From NCBI GenBank assembly GCA_036346255.1, contig CM070625.1, positions 38,196,520 through 38,260,519 of the forward strand: DNA of 64,000 nt, written 5' to 3'. This document shows, in pieces, positions 1-9,799 of this stretch. The notes beneath the pieces were generated by a model. The model made no database searches and was not told the DNA's origin. It saw only the letters and a program-made list of their open reading frames with translations. The first letter of the stretch is position 1; each line of letters opens with the position of its first letter. Both the position numbers and the translations under genes were made by a program. This DNA is from Ampelocalamus luodianensis. Lineage: Eukaryota; Streptophyta; Magnoliopsida; Poales; Poaceae.

Positions 1-658
1 TGCGGAGTTTTTGGTCATTATGCATTTCGGCCGTTTTGGTCGCCGCCGCTCATCGTCGGCTAGCGCGCTCGGGACACCGCCGATGGTGTGGATGGTCCCG
101 ATGGGTGCGCAATGCTATTGCGGTTCCATTTTGGCACTTAGCTCCCGCCGCCGTGCCTTGGGTCGCCGGCGACAAGCCGGAGGGTGCCCTCGGGTTGTTG
201 TCGGACGAAAACGGCGGTGCCGTAATGTCGTTCGGACACAGTAATGGCGTTCATTAATGATAATCATTGTTAATCATGGGTTAGTAATCATTAGCTGTCC
301 TAAACCCACCTCCTCAGTCGCTTACATGTGGGCCCGCACATTTTAATCACCCCGTGCGCTAAACCACGTGTGCGTGGCCCACGGTCGCTGACCTGTGGGC
401 CCGTCATTTTCAAACCCTCCCTGTGCGCGTGCGTTTAAACCCGGCATGTGACTTAGAGTCGCTGACCAGTGGGCCCCTATTGTCAGTAGCCCTGTTCAAA
501 TCGTAAGCGGCCCAATCAACCTCAGCCGTTCGATATTGGATCTGTGGCCGGGATCGTGGGAGCAATTGGACTGTCCGGCTCCTCAATCCCACCCTTCATC
601 GCTTGATCAGCGGTCCAGTTGTGCGAGCAATTGGGTGTCGAAGGTCACAATGATCTGG

Positions 659-744
659 ACCGTTGGAATCAAATCCAACGGTGCGCGCGCGTGCGCATGT
701 TGAGTCGGCCGTGCGCGTGGGCCGTTCGATCCAGGATCGACGGT
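659..744. repeat. Dyad pair upstream of the family A TATA box
   Basis: Two inverted repeats lie about 40-120 bp upstream of the TATA box. The first is ACCGTTGGA, six bases, TCCAACGGT (659-682). The second is CCGTTCGATCC, one base, GGATCGACGG (722-744), with one bulged T. They resemble the CGTTGGATT/AATCCAACG dyads in the U3 of element II and are probably transcription-factor sites. That role is inferred. Confidence 0.6.
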
Positions 745-779
745 CCATAATCAACCACGTCTTTTCTTTCGGTTAGGGA

Positions 780-786
780 TATAAAT
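780..786 (+). promoter_or_regulatory. TATA box of family A LTR
   Basis: TATAAAT lies in the context GGGATATAAATTCC, between the dyad-rich upstream part and the AT-rich leader. Its placement fits an LTR U3/R boundary, with transcription rightward. Confidence 0.6.
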
Positions 787-2299
787 TCCTCGGTGAGCTT
801 TATCTTTCTACTGAAAAATGTTGTTAAAACTTTAGAAATTCATATCTTTTTCATTACAGATCCTTTTTGGGTGATTTCAGTAGTGTTAATTTTCTTTTAG
901 GCTAGAGGTTAATCCAACAATGTTTCCAGGCCCTGTTAAGAACCAGAAATGTTGTGAATCGATTTTAGCCTTTTCAGCCTCTATTAAATATTCCAAAAAA
1001 AAATGCTATAAAAACTTAGAAAATCCATAACTTGTTCTCTGTAAGTCCAAATAGAGCGAACTAAATTTTGGTAATTTCCTTTAGGGATGAACTTTAGTGA
1101 AGGACCAGTTTGCTAGTGGTCTTTGCCACTGATATAAATGATGTCCTAGTTTTAGAACTTAGAAAAATCATAACTAATTCGTTATAACTTCAAATGACCT
1201 GAAAATTTATATGGATTATCACTATACCAGTAGGTAGCTACCATAAAAGTTCCAGCTTCAAAATCTTTCTAGAAAATATTTTTTTTCTACAGTGCTAATT
1301 ATGGCCGAAAATAGGTTTTTAGAAAATATCTTTTGCACCACAAATCCAAATTAGGTTTTTCCAGTTTCTATGACTAAGTATATTAGTATTTTACCTGGTG
1401 TATGAATTTCGTCGCATTTGGATAATTTTTGCTTGCTCTTTCATTTAAGTGTTGCTCGTCTTATTGGTTGTTTTCGTTCTTTCGCTTAGGCTTCGACATT
1501 TGCGGTAACCCCGAGAATGACCCTCCGCAACAATTTGAGCAACAACAAGCAGGCAAGCAGTTTGATCATTTCCCATTGATCCCATTACTTTTAAAGTCTA
1601 ATATTTTGTTTAACTTCTATGTATGCATTGCTATTTTGTTGTTAAATTGATTAGTTAGACCTCTAGTTGCATAATCTGTAGGTAAATGGTTATCCTCTAC
1701 TACCTGAGCCTAGGTTATTTGCTGTGGTTAGAGTTCGATGGATGAACTCTTATCACTTAGTAGATTACGAATGAATCTTGCTTAGCCATGCCTAGTTATC
1801 GGTAGTATTGGGCGATCATCGACTTAGTCGGTGATCTTGATCACACAACTACTTATACTACTCCATTATGTCCAACCCTTGTGTTTTATTGATTTACAAA
1901 TCAAAAACTGAAAACAAAACTATATCTTGACTTGGGCACAATGGTATGTTGATGTGATCTGTTGGGTGTGTGGAATGGTGCCTAAGTCCCCAAGGACCGA
2001 GTTACTTGTGTCACTAAGCCGGGCGCTTGTTGCGTGCTAACCACACGAGGGGATATGGAACCTCTCTTGACTAAGTACTTTGGGAGGTGTTAATTATGAG
2101 CTGGTCGGTGGGTGTGTTCTTGTGTGTGTGTGTTTTGGAGGAGCATTAGCGCACCGGTTAGGCATCTAATGTGTCTTTCTCCGTGGGTTGCGGCTCTTAA
2201 TTAGCATCGTCCATTGGAAAGCGTCTTGTTAGACTTAGCCATGCACGCATACCAAAGGAAGTGTGCTAACCGTGGTGGTGGAAAGGCGGTCTATCGTGT

Positions 2300-2362
2300 G
2301 GGTACATTGGTACACCCTGCGAGGTTAAAACTATTCGAATAGCCTCGTCCTAGGTTATGGAC
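2300..2362 (+). promoter_or_regulatory. Conserved LTR leader island (family A copy)
   Basis: The stretch holds GGGTACATTGGTACACC, then CTATTCGAATAG (a perfect 12-base palindrome at 2331-2342), then CCTCGTCCTAGG and TATGGACATGC. The same order of motifs occurs in elements I and II with compensating base changes in the CC..GG arms. It lies about 1.55 kb downstream of the TATA box, so it is probably part of the RNA leader. Confidence 0.65.
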
Positions 2363-3953
2363 ATGCTTGGTAAGGTCGTGCAAGAACTAGACTACAACCT
2401 TTTAAAAACTTAAACTTGACATGGGTGGTATGAAGGGGTACTTCATGCTATTGTTGTGGTGACTATGGGTTAGTCACTTCTAGGTTGGTGTTGTCATCTA
2501 TCTATTGTTATAATTGTCTCTCTTTTATTTGAACAATAAAAGTTAATTGCAAACTTGCTTTGAATCTATTACCCTATTGCGAATGAAAGCTTGCTTTATG
2601 CTGAAAATAAGTCCAGAGCCTCATCCACTAAAATAAAGCTTGCATGTAGTTAATTATAGTTCTGTTATCTCACACGTCAGTCTTGCGAGTACAAAAACAA
2701 GTTTTGTACTCATCTGCTTTGCTTAATATTAATTGTTGCAGAGGAAGAAGGTGAGCCCCAAGGGCCTCACTTTTGTGAGTCGTGTTGCGCGCTGTTTGGG
2801 ACGATTAGCTTGGCGGTCGGTTGGTTGCCTTGTGGGTAAAGGCACACCGATTGGCTTTTGTTTATCGCCATCTTATGGCCATTTTGCTTCCGCTGTGTAT
2901 TTACTTATTTGTATGACTTTTGGCAGTCGGCCTCTCTTTTTGTAATAACTCTCTTTATATTATCTATGTCTTTCGATTGTTGCTTTTGCTTCGGCTCTAT
3001 GTGTATGAATGGAATTGATGCATGATTTTGTAACAGTGTGTATACTGCAGTGCAGGAAGTATACATATCTCGAGGCTTGGTTTAATTGATTTGTACTGTT
3101 AGGACCAAGTGGATGGTTAAACAGTACAAGCCGAATAAACCGGGGTCCTCACAAGTTAATACAAATACGGTTTAGCACAATTAAGACCTAAAACCACTAG
3201 TCTCAACTAAGTGCACCAACAATACAAGTCTAATGATAATAAACTATTGAGCATGAACTTGTGAGCAATTCAATTTAGGCAATGTAAATGGCACATAGCT
3301 AGGCAATCATTCATACACAATAGATGAGCAACTTAATTATATGAATGTAAATTGCAATAAGGTAAAGCTCAAGAATGCAAACCACAATTGACACGGCGAT
3401 ATTTTTCCCGTGGTGATCGAAGACTTGCCAGTCTCCCCTAATCCACGTTGAGGTAAGTTCAACCTTTTGGATCGGCTCCAAAACGCGAGGCAACACCTCC
3501 GAGGTAAGTCCAAAGCACTTGGACCGGTTCCAACCGAACCAACACCTCTAAGTGAGTTCAACCGCTTGAACCGACTCCAACTTGAACTTATCACCCCAAT
3601 CCACTAGGGTTGCTCTTACTCCGCTCCGGAGATGGCGAGCACCAAGCCACTCACAAATCGCCCGGGTCTTCTCACAAGCTTCACTTGAGAAGATCACCGA
3701 CGCACAGCGCCTCCACGCCGTCTAAGTGTCGGCAAACACCAAGAGTAACAAGACTCAACTTTCACTTGAACCAATCAAGTATCAAAGCTCTCGTGGATAC
3801 TAAATCCACCACCTAATGCAACACATGCAATAGGATTTGCCTCTCAAACCTCACCAAGTGCAACACATGCACAAATGGGAGTAGATGGTTTGCTCTTAGC
3901 TCAATAGAATGTATATAGCACCATCAACCTTCCCCTCACACGGCCTAGGTGGG

Positions 3954-3961
3954 TATATATA
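3954..3961 (-). promoter_or_regulatory. TATA box of copia LTR copy 1
   Basis: On the minus strand TATATATA sits in GGGCTATATATACCCACC, directly downstream of the CGGTCAGACCG array. Transcription would run toward lower coordinates and through the primer site and Gag of the unit to the left. The same box occurs at 56366-56373. Confidence 0.6.
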
Positions 3962-4016
3962 GCCCACATACAAAAACTAGCCGTTGGGAGAAGATTCTGA
4001 CGAAAAACAGCAAGGC

Positions 4017-4364
4017 CGGTCTGACCGCAGGCAAATGGCCGGTCAGACCGCACCCCGTCCAACGGCTATAAAACTAGCCATTGGGGGACCTCCGGTCTGA
4101 CCGCCAACCAATGGCCGGTCAGACCGGCCAGGCCGGTCAGACCGCCCGTAACACGCTGGTCAGACCGCACCAGCCGAAACCAGAAAATCAGCTCTCTGGA
4201 AAAAGCTGACCGGGTCCTTGACCCGGGGGTCCGGTCAGACCGCACTCACAACTCCGGTCAGACCGCTCATCCAATTTCCAGAAAAACATCGCTCTCTGGA
4301 AAAACTTGACCGCGGCGATTATCCGCGAGTCCGGTCAGTCCGGCCATACAACGCCGGTCAGACC
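4017..4364. repeat. CGGTCAGACCG palindrome array in copia U3, copy 1
   Basis: About nine to ten copies of the dyad CGGTC-A/T-GACCG or close variants lie in 350 bp, starting about 55 bp upstream of the TATA box. The central base is A or T depending on the orientation of the copy. The spacers share little sequence. Sirevirus LTRs are known to carry palindromic motifs near the promoter, so this is a likely enhancer-type array; that function is inferred. Confidence 0.8.
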
Positions 4365-4407
4365 ACATCAGAGATCAACTCAGAATTTTGCATTTCTTTT
4401 TCAACTC

Positions 4408-4885
4408 AAATTTGCAAAACACATTTGCAAAAGATATGAAATGCAAACAAGGCATGTAGGCCAGATTCTCAACAAGTTGCAAAACACATTTGCCAACTTT
4501 TAGAATCAAACCACAAAATGCACTTCGCTTCAACTCAATTTGCAAAACACATTTGCCAAATTGACGCACTATGCGAACAACGATAAAAGCGAGATTCTCA
4601 ACAAGTTGCAAAACACATTTGCCAACTTTTAGAATCAACGCCACAAGTTGCACTTCGCTTCAACTCAATTTGCAAAATACATTTGCACAATTGACAAGCG
4701 ATGCAAACAACGATAAGCGAGATTCTCAACAAGTTGCAAAACACATTTGCCAACTTTTAGAATCAACGCCACAAGGAATAAGGTACATGGACTTAAACCA
4801 TTTGCAAAACACATTTGCAAACTCAAGTCACATGCTACAACGAATAACCATGAGCCTCAACTATTTGCAAAACGCATTCGCAAAT
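4408..4885. repeat. TTTGCAAA-type dyad and tandem array, copy 1
   Basis: The core TTGCAAAACACATTTGC is an inverted repeat (GCAAA, five bases, TTTGC) and recurs about nine times. In the middle part it is arranged in tandem units of roughly 130 bp, each with AGATTCTCAACAAGTTGC and CTTTTAGAATCAA segments. It lies farther upstream of the TATA box than the CGGTCAGACCG array. The ORFs across it are by-products of the repetition. Confidence 0.8.
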
Positions 4886-5139
4886 ATAGGCACCATGTTA
4901 AGTTGAGCTAGAGCAAACACAATGAGCTATCAACACATGACTAACTCAAACTACTAGTTAAGACCCCTCTTAATAGTACGGCAACCTATACTAGCAATCC
5001 GGTCTACAACCAAACACCAAGACCGGTATAAGACTAGGAACACATCCTTAGCCCTAGCTAGTCATACCTTTGCCTTGCACACTTTCTTGAAGCTTGATGA
5101 TGCACATCCACACTTCAAGTCCGGGTCCTTGACTTGACA

Positions 5140-5484
5140 ATCATCAACACATGATGATTTCCTTTGCTTCGGGATCTCGACTTGATGTCCATCAACACGT
5201 GATGACATCTTCCATCCCGAGTCTTGATATGCATCAACACATGATGCATTCTTCACTTGACTTCCATCAACACATGATGAGTCTTCTCTTGACTTGATGA
5301 TCAACCAATGATCATCTCATCTTCTTGAACTTGACACGCATCAACTCATGATGCATCCTTTACTTCAAGCTCTTCTTGAACATCATCAACCCATGATGAT
5401 CTTCCTCTTCTTGAACCTCATCAACGCATGATGATTTCTTCTTCAAGAATCTTGACTTGATGACAATCAACTCATGATGTCATC
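5140..5484. repeat. Array of nine hairpins with constant ATCA-loop-TGAT core, copy 1
   Basis: Nine inverted repeats share the core ATCA-AC(A/C/G/T)CA-TGAT (one variant has loop ACCAA). Their outer arms differ but still pair, for example GATGTC with GACATC, ATGC with GCAT, GATG with CATC, and GATGAC with GTCATC. They are 20-35 bp apart, separated by pyrimidine-rich sequence containing CTTGA. The array lies near the 5' end of the LTR in the sense direction, far upstream of the TATA box. The matching copy is at 57553-57900. Confidence 0.8.
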
Positions 5485-5611
5485 CAAAGTCTTCAACCAC
5501 CTAGAACATAACCTATTCATCCAACTCTTGAAAAATGTTAGTTCTACAAGGTGATTGTCATTAATTACCACAACAAACCATTAACCAATAATGGTGGTAC
5601 AAGATACCACA

Positions 5612-5861
5612 ATCTTTCCCTCTTTGGTAATTGATGACAACCAACACAATTACAGATAATTGAATGTAATTGGTATGAGTATATATAACCACGAAGATAT
5701 ATATACACTCAAGAGTTATGTTTCAAAGTAGATCACAAAGATCAATACTAATGAAACAACAAGGTCATGAGTATATATGAACTACACATGTTATATATAC
5801 CAAATAAGAGTGTATACAAACTACACAAGTTGTATATACTCACATGAATATATTAACTATG
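5612..5861 (-). mobile_element. Copia unit 1, internal region beside the LTR
   Basis: This is the left piece of the internal region of copia unit 1, interrupted by element I. On the minus strand it starts with the purine tract next to the LTR (CCAAAGAGGGAAAGAT). It then holds TATATGAACTACAC-type tandem repeats. It continues at 32195. The last five bases, CTATG (5857-5861), are the target duplication of element I. Confidence 0.75.
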
Positions 5862-6456
5862 TGTAACATCCCAATTTTTTTCAGCTTAAAAATCTTTTGA
5901 ATAGTTAGTAGGGGAAAATTCACCATTTGGATTTTAGTTGAATTTAATTCAAAAGCTTGATATTGGACTTTATAATCAAAGACATTTAATGTGCATAATC
6001 CCAACTTGAACAATAGCCAAAACTATTTTATTTGGGTTCTTTGTGCTCAGATATATTTTCTAGATTTTTTCTAGAATTTTTTCTGAGTTTATTTGCTATT
6101 TTCTATTGCTTATTTGAATTTCTGGTATTTTCTAAAATAGAAAACCTATTTAAAATCTCAGAATAGTGCTTGGGCCGAAATCCACTCGGCCGGCCCATTC
6201 CCTCTCCGCCTCAGCCCACTTCCCGCCGCAGCCCGCACCGTCTCTCTCTCTCCCGCGCGCGCCTCCGACCCCACCTGTCAGTGCCCGCGGGGCCGTGTAC
6301 GACGCGATCGCGCCCGAGCCTCCGTCGCTGACGAGTGGGACCCACCCCTGCCACGTCATCGTCGTCTCCGAGGCGGACTCTTGTTCCGATTTCCTCGCGC
6401 CGCCGCCGCTCGGCCGTTTTGGGCGTCCGTGCCCTAGACCTTCCCGAGCCGCCGCC

Positions 6457-6463
6457 TATATAA
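6457..6463 (+). promoter_or_regulatory. TATA box of element I 5' LTR
   Basis: TATATAA lies in CGCCTATATAAGGAGGGC, followed 30-60 bp later by CATCCCAACGCGCGCAGCC, a plausible transcription start region. The same box lies at 29706-29712 in the 3' LTR and at 38899-38905 in the duplicated fragment. Confidence 0.75.
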
Positions 6464-8228
6464 GGAGGGCAAGCCCTCGGTCTCTGCATCCCAACGCGCG
6501 CAGCCGCCACCCCCAGCCCTAACACTAGCCGCCGGAATCCGCAGAGGAAGCTCGGTGCCAGCTCCAACTCCGGCGAGGTCGTACTCCGCCGTCAACGCCG
6601 CCCACACCTCACCGACTGCACCCTCGGCATCGCACGAAGCCCCTCTACCTCCCGGTGACCTTGGTTCAGCCGGAGGACCGCCGGAACCCCGATCCCGACG
6701 AGCCCGAGACCTCCCCACGCTTCTACCTCGCCGGGCCGCCACGCCCACCCTCGTGCACGGTGAGCCTACCAACGTGACCCTCGTGCCACCCTCGCGCTCT
6801 CGGTGCTAACGCGCCGACGAGGGCCGCGTTCGCGGATCCTCGGCACCCGAGCGCCGCCGCCGTCGGGCTGACGTGTCCGCCTGCGTGTCGCCACCTCACC
6901 CACCACCTCAACCCTACGCCTCCGTGTCGCCGACGTGGACGCCACTTGCGCATCCACATGCGCGCCCACGCGGCATAGCCCACCGGTTTCCAAAGCCGAA
7001 GGCTCGGTGGACCTTGTCCACCGTGAGCCATCTCGCTGACGGGTGGGACCCACCTGTCAGATCAACAATCACCCCGTCCGAACGTTCTCAGATGACGTCA
7101 GCGTTGCGCAATAATCTGATTTTCCTTTAGGAAAATAATTCGGGAAATTCATGAAATCTGATTTTGACATTTTATGTATTTTCAATCTTCTAAAGCTCAT
7201 AACTTTTGCATCCTAACTCCGATTGAGCCCATTCAAATTTCTAAATTTGTCTAAATTCAAGATCTATTTATATGAGATTTTTATTTAATTTTTGGAGTTT
7301 ATTTTGCCTCTGTTATTTATTTGTCTTGTTTGTTTGTGTCTCGTTTGCGAGTAGACGTCGATTCGTCGAGGAATTTCGTGGAAGAAGGAGCACCCCAAGA
7401 TCAAGACCAGTACATAGACCTTTTCCAAGGCAAGTCATACCTTTGATCATCTTGAACCCAGTTTTCAAATTACTTTGTGTTAAATTATTGCATTCTACTT
7501 TAATTATTTATTTAAATGCTTTGGGCATAGTTATTATCCAAATTATTATCACACCTTGGCCTTGTATGTCATAATTCCTTGTCACCCTAGATTGGTTGAG
7601 TTGGTAATATTATAGCACCAACGTGGGTTGGTTAGATGCGAGTACAATTGCTTAGCCATGCCACGGGTCATCATCACATGTAAGTTTCAAATATTAATTA
7701 TGACTAAGTGACTATGGAACTTTGTGCAAAACTGTGTGCTATGTGTTATTACTTCGTGATGGCATGTGTTGCACTAAAACCAACTGGGTGGTAAAGGATT
7801 TGGACTGAGGCAAGTGGTGGAAGCTGTGTGATATGGTGGACTATGTGATGGGTATGATAATCTGTGTGGCCCAGTTAGAACATGGAAGTCTTGCCTTGGT
7901 CAATTAAGGACTTAACTTTGTGCGCTATTGAACTGAGCCTTACTGTACGACCACATGCCTGGTATGAGACAGGCCTAACTTAGTAAGTTATGGATTCTCG
8001 GCATTGATGTTCAGGTGGTAGGTTAGGCTTTGTGATAGGGTGGAGGTGTGACTACTTGGTGGTTGGATCACGGGAGGATTAAGTCGTCCCCGTCCCAACG
8101 GTGTGTGTTATGCATGGGCTATGTGATATGTATAACGGTTTGTAAGCACACCGGGAATGTCAATGTTGGAGATGAAGTTTCAACTGTTTTGTTATGATTG
8201 GTGCTAGCTACATTTGGTTGTATCGTGT

Positions 8229-8297
8229 GGGTAAAGTGTACAACCTCTGCAGAGTGTTAAACAAACTATTCGAATAGCGCGTCATGATCATGGACAT
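8229..8297 (+). promoter_or_regulatory. Conserved LTR leader island (element I 5' LTR)
   Basis: GGGTAAAGTGTACAACC is followed by the palindrome CTCTGCAGAG (8245-8254), then CTATTCGAATAG (8266-8277) and CATGGACATGC. The expected CCGCGTCCGCGG hairpin, intact at 40696-40707, reads CGCGTCATGATC here, as it also does in the 3' LTR. The island lies about 1.8 kb downstream of the TATA box. Confidence 0.65.
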
Positions 8298-8953
8298 GCT
8301 CGGTGCTTTCACACGAGGGTAGTTTTCATAAAATGTGGGAATGGGAGCTGTGTGATCTCAATCATATGGCTATGTGAAATAAACTGTTTAGTGTGTGTCT
8401 TTATGGAAATAAGCATTAAATTAATATTGTCTATTTGTTTTAAATTATGCTTTCAATCTATTATTCGTATTCAATTGCAAATGTTGCTTTTATGCAAAAG
8501 AACCACGAAGCCTTTTCTTTGGAATAAGCTGCATCTATACATTGCATTACGTGGTATGATTTGCGAGTGCGGTTGTGTACTCACGCTTGTTGTAAAACTT
8601 GCGTCCAAACCTCTGAAGAGGAGGAGTCTACGCCGCTTTTGAGGAGGAGTTCGGTGAAGGCGATCGTTCGTTAAGGTCCGGATCCCGGTTGGTTGCTGTG
8701 GTGAATTGGTGGGATCTACGCTGGAGTTTTCTGTTCATTCTTTGCTTTATTTCACAGTTAGCCTGCGTGGCTTAATAAGTGTAAACTCGACCATAAGGTC
8801 AAAACCATTATTTGTTATTCAAACTAATCGTTTACTTTATCTATCGCTTGTGTGGATCGATATTTACTGTGTTAACCACTGTGTGCACTAACGTGATCTG
8901 GACTAGTGCGGTATACACAGAGGTTCGAATCGTGATGCGGGTCCCGGCAGAGG

Positions 8954-8964
8954 TGGTATCGAGC
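8954..8964 (+). promoter_or_regulatory. Primer-binding site of element I (tRNA-iMet, one base missing)
   Basis: TGGTATCGAGC follows the LTR after a 4-base spacer. The usual sequence complementary to initiator tRNA-Met is TGGTATCAGAGC, so one base of the CAG triplet is missing. Similar losses elsewhere suggest a base-calling error. Confidence 0.75.
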
Positions 8965-9017
8965 GGGTTGAACACCAAGGCAAGCCGGCGGCTGAACATC
9001 TCCGTCGGGAGGATCAC

Positions 9018-9535
9018 TTGAGTGAAGGAATACAGAATCATCACGCTGGCCATGCTTCGATCTGCCACATCTACATGCGCGAGTTGCAAGGAACCGTCTT
9101 CGCTACCACCCAGGCGGCCGCCGTGGAGCTACTCGCACACTATCCATCCACGGAGGAGAAGAAGATGCCACGATGGTACACCTCGCCCATGCGTCGCCGC
9201 CCAAGAGGAATCCATAGAGATGATGGCGCTGATCTAGACGGTGCCTACAAGAGCCTGCACCAAGCTAAAGAGAAGATCGCCATCCTGGAAGAGATACTGG
9301 ACGCCCACCACCAGGCAGACCAAGAAAAAGGAAGAAGAACATGAAGAATCTGAGGAAGATCCAGAGGAGGTGGAGCGAATCGAGGAGCTCGTCGCACCGC
9401 CGACGCTGTTCGGTTGCACCGATTCGGGGCACCGGGATCGGTTGCGAAGATGCCGACACGACTCAAGGTCTGGCCGGCAGGAGCGCAGCCGTGGTTGTGG
9501 AGGTTACCTCAGCGACCGAGTTCGCTAAGGCCTAG
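9018..9535 (+). pseudogene. Extra ORF between primer site and Gag of element I
   Basis: The frame opened at 9018 gives 108 residues, then a frame change gives an acidic tail rich in Glu (EEEHEESEEDPEEVERIEEL) to about 9400. The N-terminal half holds MRELQGTVFATTQAAAVELL, and the C-terminal half is a predicted helix, LDGAYKSLHQAKEKIAILEE. I recognise no domain. Element II has an ORF in the same place (21885-22520) with a comparable layout of an Ala-rich stretch then a charged helix. The start is uncertain because no ATG in this frame precedes the conserved part. The function is unknown; a Gag-accessory or RNA-binding role would be a guess. Confidence 0.45.
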
Positions 9536-9799
9536 GTTCGTAGTGGGGCTTAGTGTGTTAAGTCGCGTCAGTCTAAGCCTAGTTGTGTCGCCCTTTAGGC
9601 GTTAGATTGTGTGCTTAGGTTCGCTATTTTCTTTGAGTGTGAGTATGAGCCGCAAAGGCCCTTAGGCATCCTGCAAGCCATACTAAGTTCTTAAGGCAAT
9701 AAAGTTGCTTTTGTTCTCTCAGTTGTTGTTGGGTTTAACCAATCCCCCGCTTAGTTCTTAACTCACCCCATGCTTGCTACCTTATCTAACCCTTGGAGC

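Larger units (their letters stand above)
1..3153 (+). mobile_element. Right part of a plus-strand gypsy-type LTR (family A)
   Basis: This is the right-hand part of a long LTR, either the 3' LTR of a full element or a solo LTR; its left part lies outside the window. It ends in CTCACA at 3153, exactly where the copia LTR resumes (compare the uninterrupted sequence at 37622). The next five bases, AGTTA, would be the target duplication. It has a TATA box at 780-786, dyads just upstream, a long untranslated leader, and an island at 2300-2362 that is also present in the LTRs of elements I and II. The motif TTGCTTAGCCATGCC near 1780 is shared with element I near 7649. No protein-coding region is credible here. 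Orientation is inferred from the TATA box and the shared island. Confidence 0.7.
3154..5611 (-). mobile_element. Sirevirus-like copia LTR, copy 1 (lacks about 81 bp)
   Basis: This is the same LTR as 37541-38301 plus 56241-58027, read on the minus strand. Its left 81 bp are cut off by the family A insertion. In the sense direction it runs through a hairpin array (5484-5140), a TTTGCAAA dyad array (4885-4408), a CGGTCAGACCG array (4364-4017), a TATA box (3961-3954) and then the R-U5 part. The left end used here is the base after ACCACA at 5611, next to the reverse complement of a purine tract. A similar purine tract and end sequence occurs again near 32961, so the true U3 start is uncertain. 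No gene lies inside. Confidence 0.75.
5862..8949 (+). repeat. 5' LTR of element I
   Basis: This is a direct repeat of 29134-32194. The first 590 bp (U3) end in a GC-rich promoter, followed by a very GC-rich leader with many CCG triplets and then an AT-rich untranslated part. It differs from the 3' LTR mostly in the GC-rich part and at CAG/CTG/CCG sites. No protein is credible; several ORFs in the GC-rich part are chance readings. Confidence 0.9.

Noticed and set aside
1429..1650. ORFs of 60-85 residues at 1429, 2733 and 3337 as host genes
   Set aside because: They lie within LTR sequence, have no domain, and the copies elsewhere do not keep the frames.
4571..4906. ORF of 111 residues with repeated LQNTFA
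   Set aside because: It is the translation of the TTTGCAAA tandem array, and its frame changes between LTR copies.
5062..5304. ORF of 80 residues with SSCVDGSQ-type repeats (also at 57475-57717)
   Set aside because: Its periodicity is produced by the hairpin array it crosses. It lies in U3 and has no recognisable domain.
5140..5484. Regularly spaced repeats resembling a CRISPR array
   Set aside because: The units are hairpins with variable arms, short irregular spacing and no constant repeat of 25-35 bp; no cas genes; the context is a plant LTR.
6166..6522. ORFs of 85-118 residues on both strands in the GC-rich part of the element I LTR (also 29442-30300, 38635-39237)
   Set aside because: Stop-poor GC-rich sequence, open on several frames at once, and different in each LTR copy; not conserved as protein.
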